Notes: generated by a model not told the origin, from the letters alone. Shown: positions 1-6,715, numbered from the stretch's first letter. The stretch: 10,611 nucleotides of DNA from Clostridia bacterium (GCA_900759575.1 CAAEVU010000200.1:1-10611), one strand, 5' to 3'. A program made the numbers and translations.

Positions 1-80
1 CCCTTGTACGAAATCACGCGGGGATCTGCTGCAGGGATTCCTCGAACCAAACCGTTTTCTGTTTTGGCTATTTTAATCAT
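1..80 (-). CDS. Type-B carboxylesterase, N-terminal fragment (runs off left edge)
   Basis: Only the first 26 codons are in the window. They begin at the ATG at 80-78 and read MIKIAKTENGLVRG followed by IPAADPRVISYKG. This opening (a beta strand ending in GxVRG, then a short loop leading to a YKGIPFA-type motif) is typical of the carboxylesterase type B / para-nitrobenzyl esterase family, which are alpha/beta hydrolases with a Ser-Glu/Asp-His triad. The triad lies outside the window. No signal peptide is visible, so the enzyme is probably cytoplasmic. A good ribosome site (GGAG on the minus strand at 93-90) sits 9 nt before the ATG. The gene follows the MarR gene by 60 bp on the same strand, downstream of the GH51 gene, so removal of acetyl or feruloyl groups from arabinoxylan fragments is plausible. 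Substrate is inference; family assignment rests on a short stretch. Confidence 0.72.
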   Translation of the reverse strand, partial: MIKIAKTENGLVRGIPAADPRVISYK

Positions 81-140
81 ATAACACAACTCCTTTTATC
101 AAATCCAATCGGAAGAATTTCCGCTGTGAGCGCGCTGGAT

Positions 141-572
141 TCATCCATCCCCCTCCTGGATGTTTTCCAAAACCCGGTCTAAAAGTGCCAACAACTGGTC
201 TTTTTCCTCCTCCGAAAATCCCTGATAGCACTGTTCTTCCAGCTGGTCGATAAGTTCCATCGATTTCTCAGCCGCGTCTTTTCCGGATTCTGTCAGATAC
301 ACTCCAAACGCCCGTTTTCCCCCGGACACCCGCACTTCCTCTTTGCGGATCAATCCCTGGGACTCCATCCTTCGAAGCAGCGCCGTCATAGTGGCCGGCT
401 CCACTCCACATCGTTTGGCCAACTCCTTTTGCAACAACCCTTCTTCCGCCAACAAATGGGCTAACACCTTCGGTTGTCCCTCCGTCAAACCGATGGCATA
501 AAGGTCTTTCAGGAATCTTTTCCGATGGGCGCTGGAAACAGCGATCAACGATGTATGCAGCGGTTTTCTCAC
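141..572 (-). CDS. MarR-family winged-helix transcriptional regulator
   Basis: This is a protein of about 143 residues with the MarR layout: an N-terminal helix, a winged helix-turn-helix from about residue 30 to 100, and a C-terminal dimerisation helix (residues about 105-140, rich in Glu/Leu). The recognition region reads LLQKELAKRCGVEPATMTAL and is followed by LLRRMESQGLIRKE and a wing containing VSGGKRAFGVYLT. MarR proteins usually bind DNA as dimers and are released by small phenolic or oxidising ligands. A GTG at 581 is also in frame, but only 1 nt separates it from the GGAG sequence. The GTG at 572-570, 10 nt after the same site, is the better start. The gene lies between the GH51 and carboxylesterase genes on one strand. 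That recalls CinR/CinB of Butyrivibrio, where a MarR-type repressor controls a cinnamoyl esterase. The ligand is not shown by the sequence. Confidence 0.88.
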   Translation of the reverse strand: MRKPLHTSLIAVSSAHRKRFLKDLYAIGLTEGQPKVLAHLLAEEGLLQKELAKRCGVEPATMTALLRRMESQGLIRKEEVRVSGGKRAFGVYLTESGKDAAEKSMELIDQLEEQCYQGFSEEEKDQLLALLDRVLENIQEGDG

Positions 573-609
573 AGCGGACACTCTCCTTTCAAGCGCTCCC
601 TCTCATGGC

Positions 610-629
610 GGGGTCTCCGTGGAAACCCC
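610..629 (-). other. Hairpin between the GH51 and MarR genes
   Basis: GGGGT (610-614) pairs with ACCCC (625-629), and TCC with GGA inside, with one mismatch. No T-run follows on either strand, so it is not a convincing terminator. It may slow or process a GH51-MarR transcript. No strong promoter was seen in 573-681, so the regulator is probably expressed by read-through from the GH51 gene. Confidence 0.3.
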
Positions 630-681
630 AGGTCACGCTCTTCCTCTTTTTAAAGGGCATCCGTTCTAAAACAAGACTCCC

Positions 682-2289
682 TTATTTTTGGAACCGGAAC
701 ACGTTCCAAGACAACCGTTTCAGCGTTGCGGACACGATTCCATTTTCCTCTTTTGCCGTTTCACTGATAGTAGGCTGGATAGTATCCGGTGCTTCGTAAG
801 TATTCTTGGCATCCATATCGTCGCTGTAAAGCTGGATCTGCTCCACAAAACGATACCCTTCAAAAGCGGAAACATCCAGTTCCACCTGGGTATCCCCTTC
901 CCAATCCCGGTTGATGGCAAACAGGGTCAGGGTCCCATTATCTTCGTCATAAGCTGCCGCGGTATCCACAAAGGGCAGGCCCTCCTTGGAAGGATACTGA
1001 GAGGTATCATTCACCGCGTAAGCAGGCAGGTCAAAGGTCTCGCTTTCCACGGAAACCCGCAGAGAAGTGCCCTTGCCATATTCCATCAACTGATGGAACG
1101 GATAGTAGGAAGCTGTCTTCCACACATGGTCGTGGTCTGTAGCGCACAAAGCGGCCAATCCGCTGGTCATACAGCCGATCTTCACCCGGTCCGCATGACG
1201 CAGGAAGGCCAACAGCACACTGGCGCTTCCCAGTGCGCCCACCATGTCGCCCACAGAGAACCACCGTCTGTTGTCCTGCATGTTGTCAGGATCATGGCGG
1301 ATATACTTGTCCTCCGGGCTGAATTTATAGTGGGAATGATACAGGTTATAGGGTCCCCAACCGGGATGCTGAATGCCTTCCACGGGACGCATCATAGCGC
1401 CGTACTCGTCGAAAGACAGCATCATCTTCCGGGGAGAACGCATTTTAGCCTGCACAAAATCGCACAAAGCGATCTCCGTATTGATGTAATCCTCGATGTA
1501 AGCCGAACCACCCAACAGCTGTGCGTAATTGCCAGGGGCTGCTGTGTGATAGTGGTGCATGGACAGATAATCCACCGCATTATAGCACTCCTGCAGCACT
1601 TCCAGGTCCCACTGAGGATAGTGGGAAAGGAAGGGAGAGGAAGAAGCACACACTGCCGTTTCAATGCTACCGTCCACCCACTTCATGGCTTTGGACACCT
1701 CATTGGCCAGCACGCCGTATCCCTTGGGGTCCCTTTCCCAAGAGCCGATCTGCCAGGGGCCGTCCATTTCATTGCCCAAATACCAGGTCTTTACCCCATA
1801 GGGCTTTTCCCGGCCATATTCTTTCCGCAGGTCCGACCAGTAGGTTCCACCCTCGTGGTTGGTGTACTCCGCAATGTGAATGGCATCCAGAATCCGTCCT
1901 GTGCCCAAGTTGATGGTATACATGGGCTCGGTCCCGATTTTCTCCGCCCATTGCAGGTACTCGTCGTGACCCACATCATTGGGGATATACTGATGCCAGG
2001 CCAGATCCAAATGGGCTTTCCGCTTTTCCATCGGCCCGATGGAATCTTTCCACTCCCAGCCGGAAACAAAGTTGCCGCCCGGCAGCCGCAACGCGGGAAG
2101 CTCCGCCTCTTTCAAGGCATTGATAAAGTCTTGCCGGAACCCATTGGCATCCGCAGTGGGATGCTTGGGGTTGTACATGCTGCCATTTACAATGGTGCCA
2201 ATGGGCTCCATAAAGGCGCCGTACAACCGTGGGGAAATTTCCCCAATGGGGAATCCAGGATGCAAGGTTACTTTTGCTTTCTTTGCCAT
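682..2289 (-). CDS. abfA: GH51 alpha-L-arabinofuranosidase, intracellular
   Basis: This 535-residue protein hydrolyses terminal alpha-L-arabinofuranosyl side chains from arabinoxylan or arabinan oligosaccharides with retention. The family hallmarks are complete. The N-terminal segment has RLYGAFMEPIGTIVNG (from residue 21) and LRLPGGNFVSGWEW (from 67). The acid/base Glu174 lies in TWYLGNEMDGPWQIG, and the nucleophile Glu295 in LSFDEYGAM. These positions match E175/E294 of the Geobacillus enzyme. A TIM barrel fills roughly residues 20-380 and a C-terminal beta domain the rest. Most relatives have DEWN at the nucleophile; here it is DEYG. There is no signal peptide, so it acts in the cytoplasm on imported oligosaccharides. 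GGAGG lies 8 nt before the ATG. It is the first gene after the promoter at 2495-2468. Family is certain; substrate preference is inferred. Confidence 0.96.
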   Translation of the reverse strand: MAKKAKVTLHPGFPIGEISPRLYGAFMEPIGTIVNGSMYNPKHPTADANGFRQDFINALKEAELPALRLPGGNFVSGWEWKDSIGPMEKRKAHLDLAWHQYIPNDVGHDEYLQWAEKIGTEPMYTINLGTGRILDAIHIAEYTNHEGGTYWSDLRKEYGREKPYGVKTWYLGNEMDGPWQIGSWERDPKGYGVLANEVSKAMKWVDGSIETAVCASSSPFLSHYPQWDLEVLQECYNAVDYLSMHHYHTAAPGNYAQLLGGSAYIEDYINTEIALCDFVQAKMRSPRKMMLSFDEYGAMMRPVEGIQHPGWGPYNLYHSHYKFSPEDKYIRHDPDNMQDNRRWFSVGDMVGALGSASVLLAFLRHADRVKIGCMTSGLAALCATDHDHVWKTASYYPFHQLMEYGKGTSLRVSVESETFDLPAYAVNDTSQYPSKEGLPFVDTAAAYDEDNGTLTLFAINRDWEGDTQVELDVSAFEGYRFVEQIQLYSDDMDAKNTYEAPDTIQPTISETAKEENGIVSATLKRLSWNVFRFQK

Positions 2290-2436
2290 ATGTAATTCCT
2301 CCCAAAAGATTTTTCTCCGGCAGCCATTCCCCTACTTGAGAATCTTGCCGGAATCCTCCACGACCCATTGTTCTCTGAAACGACCCCCTGCTCCGCCGTC
2401 AGCTGGACAACAGTGCAGGATAAATTGTCTTTGCTA

Positions 2437-2450
2437 ATTAGATAGCTAAT
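2437..2450. promoter_or_regulatory. Candidate operator dyad downstream of the GH51 promoter
   Basis: ATTAG (2437-2441) and CTAAT (2446-2450) form a 5-bp dyad around ATAG. A further CTAATTAG palindrome overlaps its left side, and gctaat occurs twice. It lies about 11-24 nt downstream of the predicted transcription start, where a bound repressor would block elongation. AT-rich dyads of this size are usual for MarR proteins, and a MarR gene is in the same unit. That pairing is inference. Confidence 0.4.
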
Positions 2451-2467
2451 CAATAGGCTTATTCCCT

Positions 2468-2495
2468 ATTATACCTCTAAATTTTAGAATGTCAA
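2468..2495 (-). promoter_or_regulatory. Perfect-consensus sigma-A promoter for GH51-marR-esterase
   Basis: Read on the minus strand, TTGACA (2495-2490) is followed after 16 bp by TATAAT (2473-2468), which are exact -35 and -10 boxes. The predicted start is near 2461, giving a leader of about 170 nt before the GH51 ATG. Apart from this promoter, the dyad at 2437-2450, the GH39 terminator and the GH51 ribosome site, I see no gene in 2290-2688. Confidence 0.8.
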
Positions 2496-2612
2496 ACATT
2501 TCACTAAAATAAAGTCTTTAAATCCATTATTTTTTCTACGGTGGCTATCTTTGGACACAACGGCTATCAAACCCATTCTCCCATCTACGGAATCTCACCC
2601 CACGTACAAAAC

Positions 2613-2641
2613 AAAAAAGCTCCCCACTGGAGGGAGCTTTT
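2613..2641 (-). terminator. Intrinsic terminator after the GH8-GH39 unit
   Basis: AAAAGCTCCC (2615-2624) and GGGAGCTTTT (2632-2641) form a perfect 10-bp stem with a 7-nt loop. On the minus strand the stem runs into TTTTTTGTTTT. It lies about 48 bp beyond the GH39 stop codon and separates this unit from the GH51 promoter. A second small stem (TGGGAG 2652-2657 with CTCCCA 2666-2671) lies between the stop and the terminator. The A-run on the left could make it partly bidirectional. Confidence 0.88.
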
Positions 2642-2688
2642 CTCCGATTCGTGGGAGCACTTCTACTCCCATCGATTTCACATTGTTT

Positions 2689-4197
2689 TTAGCACTCTTC
2701 GCCTTTCACAGCACGCTCGTAGGAATATCCCCGGTCGCTGTGGCCCGTTACAGGCACCAGCTCGAAGTACATGACGGAATTTTCCGCCAAGTTCAGAGTG
2801 AAGGTGACATTTCCACCTTCCGCCTGCAAGCCAGCAGTCTTTACCAAGGGAGCGGCGCTTTCTTGCAGCAGCTTTGTCTGCTGAGCGGACAGCTGGGCAG
2901 GCTCGCCCAAATCGTGCCAGACTTTCAAGGGGTTGGCATGGTCGTCATCCACGGTTCTGGTGAGCAAGCACCATCTTCCTTCAGCGGGCAGCGTAAAGGT
3001 CAGCTTTGTCTCTCCCTTTGTCTCCTGCTCCAGATTCCAAGCCACACCGGCAACGGTGCCATCATCCCGCTTCACTGCTACAACTTCTTTGTTCCGCAGC
3101 AGGCATTCGCCCTGAAGCTTTTTGAAAAATGCAAACGTCCAGAAAGTGGGCTTGGGAATGCAGCCATTGGCCACCAGTCCAAACCCTCCGTGGAAGGGAG
3201 TGAACGGCACACCCTTCTCTTCAAACACATCGCCGAAGGTCCAGTAAGAATAGGACTGGTTCATCTCACCCAACGTGGCCAGCAGGCGGGCAATATAAGC
3301 CGCATTCCGGGTGGTGTCGTGCACCGGGCTGTCCGGACGGTAAGAGGTATTGAACTCTGTGATGTGCATGGGCATTCCACGATATTCCGGGAAGCTGTCG
3401 ATGATTTCCCGAGAACGACGCAGTTCCTGGAAGCTCACCTCAGGGTCGCGCAAAGCGCCGTAGCTGTAGTGGCCGTCCTCACTGGGATTATCAAACGTGT
3501 AGAAATGGCGGGTGACAAAATCCAGAGGCACTGCGTTGTCATGGCAGTAATCCAGGAAATCCTGCATCCACTCCACGTCCTTCACGCCGCAGATCGCAGG
3601 TCCGCCCACCTGGAACCGGTTATCCACCTCTTTGATTGCGGCGATCGTCTCGGAAAACAGACGGAAATACTCCTGCTTATCGGCGCCTTTCCAGAAACCG
3701 GGCAGGTTGGGCTCATTCCAGACCTCGATGGGCCAAGTCACTGCGTCTTCGCCGTACCGCTCCAACAGGTGACGCAGCAGGGCTTGGACCATGGCGCGCC
3801 ATGCCTCATATGTTTTGGGCGGGGTCACGTTGCCTCTCCAATAAAAAACAGTCTGATCGCCCGAAGCCATCTTTTTCGGCATGAAGCCCAGCTCCAGGAA
3901 AGGCCGCAGCCCAAGTTCCCGATAGCTGTCCATCACCCGGTCAAGATAGGTAAAATTGTACTCAGGGCAAATTTCGCCCTTTTCATTTTTATATTCCTGA
4001 TAAATGGCCATATCGTCGCAGAACAAGCCATGGCCGCGGATGTGGGAAAATCCGATTTTCTCCTGGACCAATTTCAGCTGCTCATAATATTCCCGATGCA
4101 GCGCCAAGCCCATACGGCCTGTTCCCACGCAATAATCCGCGTAATTTGCAAAACGTTCCCCGGTACCCGGGTTCAATTCGAATTTTTTCTCTGTCAT
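2689..4197 (-). CDS. GH39 beta-xylosidase-like glycoside hydrolase
   Basis: This 502-residue protein is of GH39 type. These retaining enzymes release xylose from the non-reducing ends of xylo-oligosaccharides; some members also act on arabinofuranosides. The N-terminal barrel shows FSHIRGHGLFCDDM (from residue 50), typical of the clan. The acid/base Glu162 lies in IEVWNEPNLPGFW, and the nucleophile Glu281 in HITEFNTSY. These are close to E160/E277 of the Thermoanaerobacterium XynB. Family features SYWTFGDVFEE and HGGFGL follow at about 317-341, and a C-terminal beta-sandwich fills roughly 370-490. No signal peptide is present. A GAGGAGGAG ribosome site precedes the ATG by about 8 nt. The gene starts 24 bp after the GH8 stop codon, so the two are surely co-transcribed. 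The last residues (GEEC) look like an unconserved tail. Beta-xylosidase is the best guess for specificity. Confidence 0.93.
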   Translation of the reverse strand: MTEKKFELNPGTGERFANYADYCVGTGRMGLALHREYYEQLKLVQEKIGFSHIRGHGLFCDDMAIYQEYKNEKGEICPEYNFTYLDRVMDSYRELGLRPFLELGFMPKKMASGDQTVFYWRGNVTPPKTYEAWRAMVQALLRHLLERYGEDAVTWPIEVWNEPNLPGFWKGADKQEYFRLFSETIAAIKEVDNRFQVGGPAICGVKDVEWMQDFLDYCHDNAVPLDFVTRHFYTFDNPSEDGHYSYGALRDPEVSFQELRRSREIIDSFPEYRGMPMHITEFNTSYRPDSPVHDTTRNAAYIARLLATLGEMNQSYSYWTFGDVFEEKGVPFTPFHGGFGLVANGCIPKPTFWTFAFFKKLQGECLLRNKEVVAVKRDDGTVAGVAWNLEQETKGETKLTFTLPAEGRWCLLTRTVDDDHANPLKVWHDLGEPAQLSAQQTKLLQESAAPLVKTAGLQAEGGNVTFTLNLAENSVMYFELVPVTGHSDRGYSYERAVKGEEC

Positions 4198-4221
4198 AAC
4201 TCATGCTCCTCCTCGCTGCCC

Positions 4222-5370
4222 TTACCAGATGCGGTACTTCCCGCTAAGCGCCAGCAGGGCGAAAAAATATAGGCAGTTGTCGTAATAGCGGCGATTTCCC
4301 TGCCGCAAAGGTGTCTCCCAGAAACGCCGCACCCACTCTTCCACATAGGGGCCATCACTGGCCAGAGAGGTTTCCGCCAAAGTGGCAAGCAATCCTACGG
4401 GGTGCAATGCTTTCCAATCCGGTACAGGGGTCCCGTCAATAAGGAACACTCCGTCCGTTTTGCCTTGCTGCTTTTCTGAGAAAAACTTTTGAATGTTGGC
4501 TGCGATGGTCCGTTCTCCTTCGTCCGCGGCAAACCAGGCATAATCCAAGCCGATATTGGCAGCCGTCCGGTAAGCGTCGCTGTAAAACCAATCGTGACGT
4601 CCTCCGAACTGCTCCCGAGGCGTCACCTGAGGCGTTCCGTCAAATGCAGCATATTCCGCACTCAAGCCGGTTTCCGGATGACATGCCTTGTGCAGATATG
4701 CCCGGCTGGCATTGGCGGCCTCTTTCCAGAACGGACGGTCCTCTTCATTGGCCCACAAAGCAAACAACTCATAAAAATGGGGCAAGTGATACGAGGGATC
4801 GGAAAAATCGCAGTCCGCGATAAACCGGATCAGCTTATTATCCGGGTCCCACATGGCCCGGCCTGTTCCCGGCTGCTCCCCTTTGTGGAGGCAATCGTGC
4901 AGCAATGTTCTGGCTTCCTTGGAATAACAGAAGATACCCTCTCCATCGCCCCAACGATGGGAAGCGAAAAATAACGCCATGGCAAAATACTCTTCCCCGT
5001 CCGGTGCAGCGCCCCAAGCGTTCTTGGAACCGTCAACGCCACAAGACCAAGCAAAATAGCCGGCGTTCTCCCCTTCCGTCAAATACATGTGGGTTTTCGC
5101 CCATTTCCAGATGCGGTCAAACTCCTCCTTTTTGTCCATCTGGACACACATCATCATACCGTAGGACATTCCTTCGGTACGGGCGTCATGGTTTCCCGTA
5201 TCTTCCATATATCCCATATCCGCCCCTACAGGATGATAAAAGCGCTGGTCCTCCGGGCCATAAAAGATGGTCTGGAAAGCCTCCTCCACCCGCCGGTCGA
5301 TCTCTTCCCGGGAATATCCGGCCTGTTCAAACAGGTTTGGATACACTCCCGTATGAAATGCTCCCTGCAT
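4222..5370 (-). CDS. GH8 reducing-end xylose-releasing exo-oligoxylanase (Rex)
   Basis: This 382-residue protein is of the GH8 Rex type (EC 3.2.1.156), inverting enzymes that remove single xyloses from the reducing end of xylo-oligosaccharides. The (alpha/alpha)6-barrel signature motifs are present. The probable general acid Glu66 lies in NHDARTEGMSYGMM, and Asp124 in WGAAPDGEEYFAMAL. A candidate base is in FGGRHDWFYSDAYR (Asp260 is best placed, Asp265 an alternative). Glu66 and Asp124 sit 4 residues earlier than E70/D128 of the Bacillus halodurans enzyme. Length is normal for the family and there is no signal peptide, so it works in the cytoplasm. AGGAG lies 7 nt before the ATG. It is the first gene of the unit, followed by GH39, so together they would dismantle imported oligosaccharides from both ends. 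GH8 also contains cellulases and chitosanases, but the motif pattern favours Rex. Confidence 0.92.
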   Translation of the reverse strand: MQGAFHTGVYPNLFEQAGYSREEIDRRVEEAFQTIFYGPEDQRFYHPVGADMGYMEDTGNHDARTEGMSYGMMMCVQMDKKEEFDRIWKWAKTHMYLTEGENAGYFAWSCGVDGSKNAWGAAPDGEEYFAMALFFASHRWGDGEGIFCYSKEARTLLHDCLHKGEQPGTGRAMWDPDNKLIRFIADCDFSDPSYHLPHFYELFALWANEEDRPFWKEAANASRAYLHKACHPETGLSAEYAAFDGTPQVTPREQFGGRHDWFYSDAYRTAANIGLDYAWFAADEGERTIAANIQKFFSEKQQGKTDGVFLIDGTPVPDWKALHPVGLLATLAETSLASDGPYVEEWVRRFWETPLRQGNRRYYDNCLYFFALLALSGKYRIW

Positions 5371-5440
5371 ACTTCTACTCCTTTCAACACAATCTGGCTT
5401 TCACGTTCCCAAAAGCCGCATCCGCTCCTCCCTAGGGCGG

Positions 5441-5454
5441 GGAAATCATTTCCA
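5441..5454. promoter_or_regulatory. Candidate operator dyad downstream of the GH8 promoter
   Basis: GGAAAT (5441-5446), C, ATTTCC (5448-5453) is a perfect 6-bp dyad. On the minus strand it reads TGGAAATGATTTCC, which is loosely like a LacI/CcpA-type site, with three mismatches to the CcpA cre pattern. It lies about 19-32 nt downstream of the predicted transcription start. A further ATTTCC half-site is at 5464-5469. The protein that binds it is unknown. Confidence 0.38.
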
Positions 5455-5478
5455 TAAAAAATAATTTCCTAAATTCGC

Positions 5479-5507
5479 ATTATATGCCCCTCCTACAAGA
5501 TTGTCAA
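5479..5507 (-). promoter_or_regulatory. Perfect-consensus sigma-A promoter for GH8-GH39
   Basis: Read on the minus strand, TTGACA (5507-5502) is followed after exactly 17 bp by TATAAT (5484-5479). This is the ideal vegetative promoter. Transcription should start near 5472 and give a leader of about 100 nt. Such a strong core for a catabolic operon implies repression. Confidence 0.85.
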
Positions 5508-5600
5508 TCATTCTTTTTAGAATATTTCCCCAGATTTTCTCAGGCGAAAACAAGCTTTTACAATAAATTCTACCACCCTCCCCCTTTTCTTTTTGAAGCC

Positions 5601-5618
5601 ACATAATTAAAATTATGT
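5601..5618. promoter_or_regulatory. Perfect AT-rich palindrome in the divergent intergenic region
   Basis: ACATAATT (5601-5608), AA, AATTATGT (5611-5618) is a perfect 8-bp inverted repeat. It lies between the leftward GH8 promoter and the rightward recombinase gene. A second perfect dyad, TGAAAA-G-TTTTCA, is at 5630-5642. Neither is followed by a convincing T-run, so protein-binding sites controlling the recombinase gene are the likelier reading. The rest of 5508-5660 shows no gene. Confidence 0.4.
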
Positions 5619-5638
5619 TTTATATTGCCTGAAAAGTT

Positions 5639-5667
5639 TTCATAACTCCGCGATACCACGGTACAAT
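5639..5667 (+). promoter_or_regulatory. Possible weak promoter of the recombinase gene
   Basis: TACAAT (5662-5667, 5 of 6 to the -10 consensus) is preceded after 17 bp by TTCATA (5639-5644, 4 of 6). The -35 overlaps the TGAAAA/TTTTCA dyad at 5630-5642, which would suit repression. The start would be near 5674, about 25 nt before the ATG at 5699. Confidence 0.32.
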
Positions 5668-5698
5668 AATCCTTAAAACAATGAAAGGAGGCTTTTTC

Positions 5699-6538
5699 AT
5701 GCATCAAATCACTGAAGAAAAAGTCGCTCAATTTGCTCAAATGCTTCTCAAAGAAGAACGCAGTCCAGGGACCATCGAGAATTACCTCCGTCATATCCGC
5801 GCCTTTGCCCAATGGCTGAACGGCCGAGAAGTCACCCTCGAAGCGGTCACTACCTGGAAAGGAAATTTACTTGACAAAGAATACTCACCGGGCAGTATCA
5901 ACGCTATGTTGCTGGCTTTGAACCGTTTTTTCAAATTTATGGGATGGAATGACTGTAAAGTAAAATCCTTGCGTATACAACGTCAAATGTTCCGCGAAAC
6001 CACCAAAGAGCTGACCCGAAAGGAATATGTGCAGCTTCTCTCCGCCGCCCAAGCCCAAGGAAAAAACAGACTGGTTTTATTGATGGAAGCCATCTGCTGC
6101 ACTGGTATCCGGGTAAGCGAAGTACAGTATCTCACTGTGGAATCAGTCCGCGAGGGAAAAGCTGTGATCTCCCTGAAAGGAAAAATCCGCACCATTCTCA
6201 TTCCCAGTAAATTGCGAAAGAAGTTGCTTCAATTCGCGCAAAAACAAAAAACCATCTCCGGCGCGATCTTCCGCACCAGAAATGGCACACCGATTTCACG
6301 AAAACAAATCTGGGCCGAGATGAAAGCCCTTTGCAAAAAAGCCGGAGTCGCAGCTTCCAAAGTGTTTCCTCACAACCTGAGGCACCTTTTCGCACGAACA
6401 TTTTATAGTTCCTGCAAAAACGTGGTCATGCTGGCCGACGTACTGGGACACAGCTCCGTCGAAACCACCAGAATCTATCTGATCTCCACAGGCATCGAAC
6501 ACGAACAGCAGCTGGAACACCTGGGACTGATCATCTAG
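5699..6538 (+). CDS. Tyrosine site-specific recombinase, complete active site (probable invertase)
   Basis: This is a 279-residue tyrosine recombinase (phage-integrase fold). An N-terminal SAM-like core-binding domain (about 4-85) contains RSPGTIENYLRHIRAFAQWL. The catalytic domain (about 103-270) has every key residue: Arg138 in CTGIRVSE, Lys160/162 in the LKGKIRT beta hairpin, His225 and Arg228 in PHNLRH, His251 in LGHSS, and the nucleophile Tyr260 in TTRIYL. The ATG at 5699 is chosen over the in-frame ATG at 5681 because AAAGGAGG (5684-5691) lies 7 nt before it and inside the longer reading. Length fits XerC/D-type and phase-variation recombinases without an extra arm-binding domain. Its stop codon touches the left 22-bp inverted repeat, so the most likely job is inverting the 6538-6811 segment. 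No phage or plasmid genes are nearby. Confidence 0.93.
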   Translation: MHQITEEKVAQFAQMLLKEERSPGTIENYLRHIRAFAQWLNGREVTLEAVTTWKGNLLDKEYSPGSINAMLLALNRFFKFMGWNDCKVKSLRIQRQMFRETTKELTRKEYVQLLSAAQAQGKNRLVLLMEAICCTGIRVSEVQYLTVESVREGKAVISLKGKIRTILIPSKLRKKLLQFAQKQKTISGAIFRTRNGTPISRKQIWAEMKALCKKAGVAASKVFPHNLRHLFARTFYSSCKNVVMLADVLGHSSVETTRIYLISTGIEHEQQLEHLGLII

Positions 6539-6559
6539 GACAATCTTCACAAATTGTCT
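6538..6559 (+). repeat. Left inverted repeat of the invertible segment (recombinase core site)
   Basis: This 22-bp site has arms GGACAAT and ATTGTCT around an 8-bp spacer, CTTCACAA. It matches the reverse complement of 6790-6811 at 19 of 22 positions, compared with 15 of 22 in direct orientation. Its first base is the last base of the recombinase TAG stop codon. Two inverted arms around a 6-8 bp spacer is the standard layout of a tyrosine recombinase crossover site. Confidence 0.85.
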
Positions 6560-6602
6560 TTAATACGCTCCAAATTACCAGAAAGCTATAAAAAATTGGC
6601 AT

Positions 6603-6628
6603 AAAAAAATCCGCCTAGTATTGGCGGA
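6603..6628 (-). terminator. Leftward intrinsic terminator inside the invertible segment
   Basis: TCCGCC (6610-6615) pairs with GGCGGA (6623-6628) around a 7-nt loop. On the minus strand the stem is followed directly by seven T's (6609-6603). No minus-strand gene precedes it in this orientation. After inversion it would face right and stop read-through from the recombinase into the surface operon. Confidence 0.78.
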
Positions 6629-6650
6629 ATGAGAATCGGAGCATAGAAAT

Positions 6651-6693
6651 AAGAGCTGGTCAACTATCAAATACTTGGCCGGCCTGCTTTTTT
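6651..6693 (+). terminator. Probable rightward terminator of the recombinase gene
   Basis: AAGAGCTGGTC (6651-6661) can pair with GGCCTGCTTTT (6681-6691), with two G-U pairs and one mismatch. The stem ends in a T-run (6688-6693). It lies upstream of the segment's promoter, so in the ON orientation downstream expression would depend on that promoter alone. The loop is long (19 nt), so strength is uncertain. Confidence 0.5.
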
Positions 6694-6715
6694 GTGCTTA
6701 AAAATAAGTGAACTC

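Noticed and set aside
589..660. 23-codon minus-strand frame between the GH51 and MarR genes (MPFKKRKSV...)
   Set aside because: It ends just before the MarR ribosome site and could couple translation, but it has no convincing ribosome site of its own and is short enough to be chance.
688..2295. 535-codon open frame on the plus strand opposite the GH51 gene
   Set aside because: It is the exact antisense shadow of a clear GH51 gene; its translation has no recognisable domain and no ribosome site.
2405..2429. GGACAA ... TTGTC pair resembling the recombinase site arms
   Set aside because: The arms are 14 nt apart instead of 8, the spacer does not match, and there is no partner site nearby.
2551..4272. 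573-codon open frame on the plus strand opposite the GH39 gene
   Set aside because: Antisense shadow caused by codon bias; it also runs through the terminator and lacks any family motif.
6625..6672. Possible leftward promoter (TTGATA with TTCTAT) ahead of the leftward terminator, which would give a small RNA
   Set aside because: The -10 match is poor and nothing else supports a transcript.
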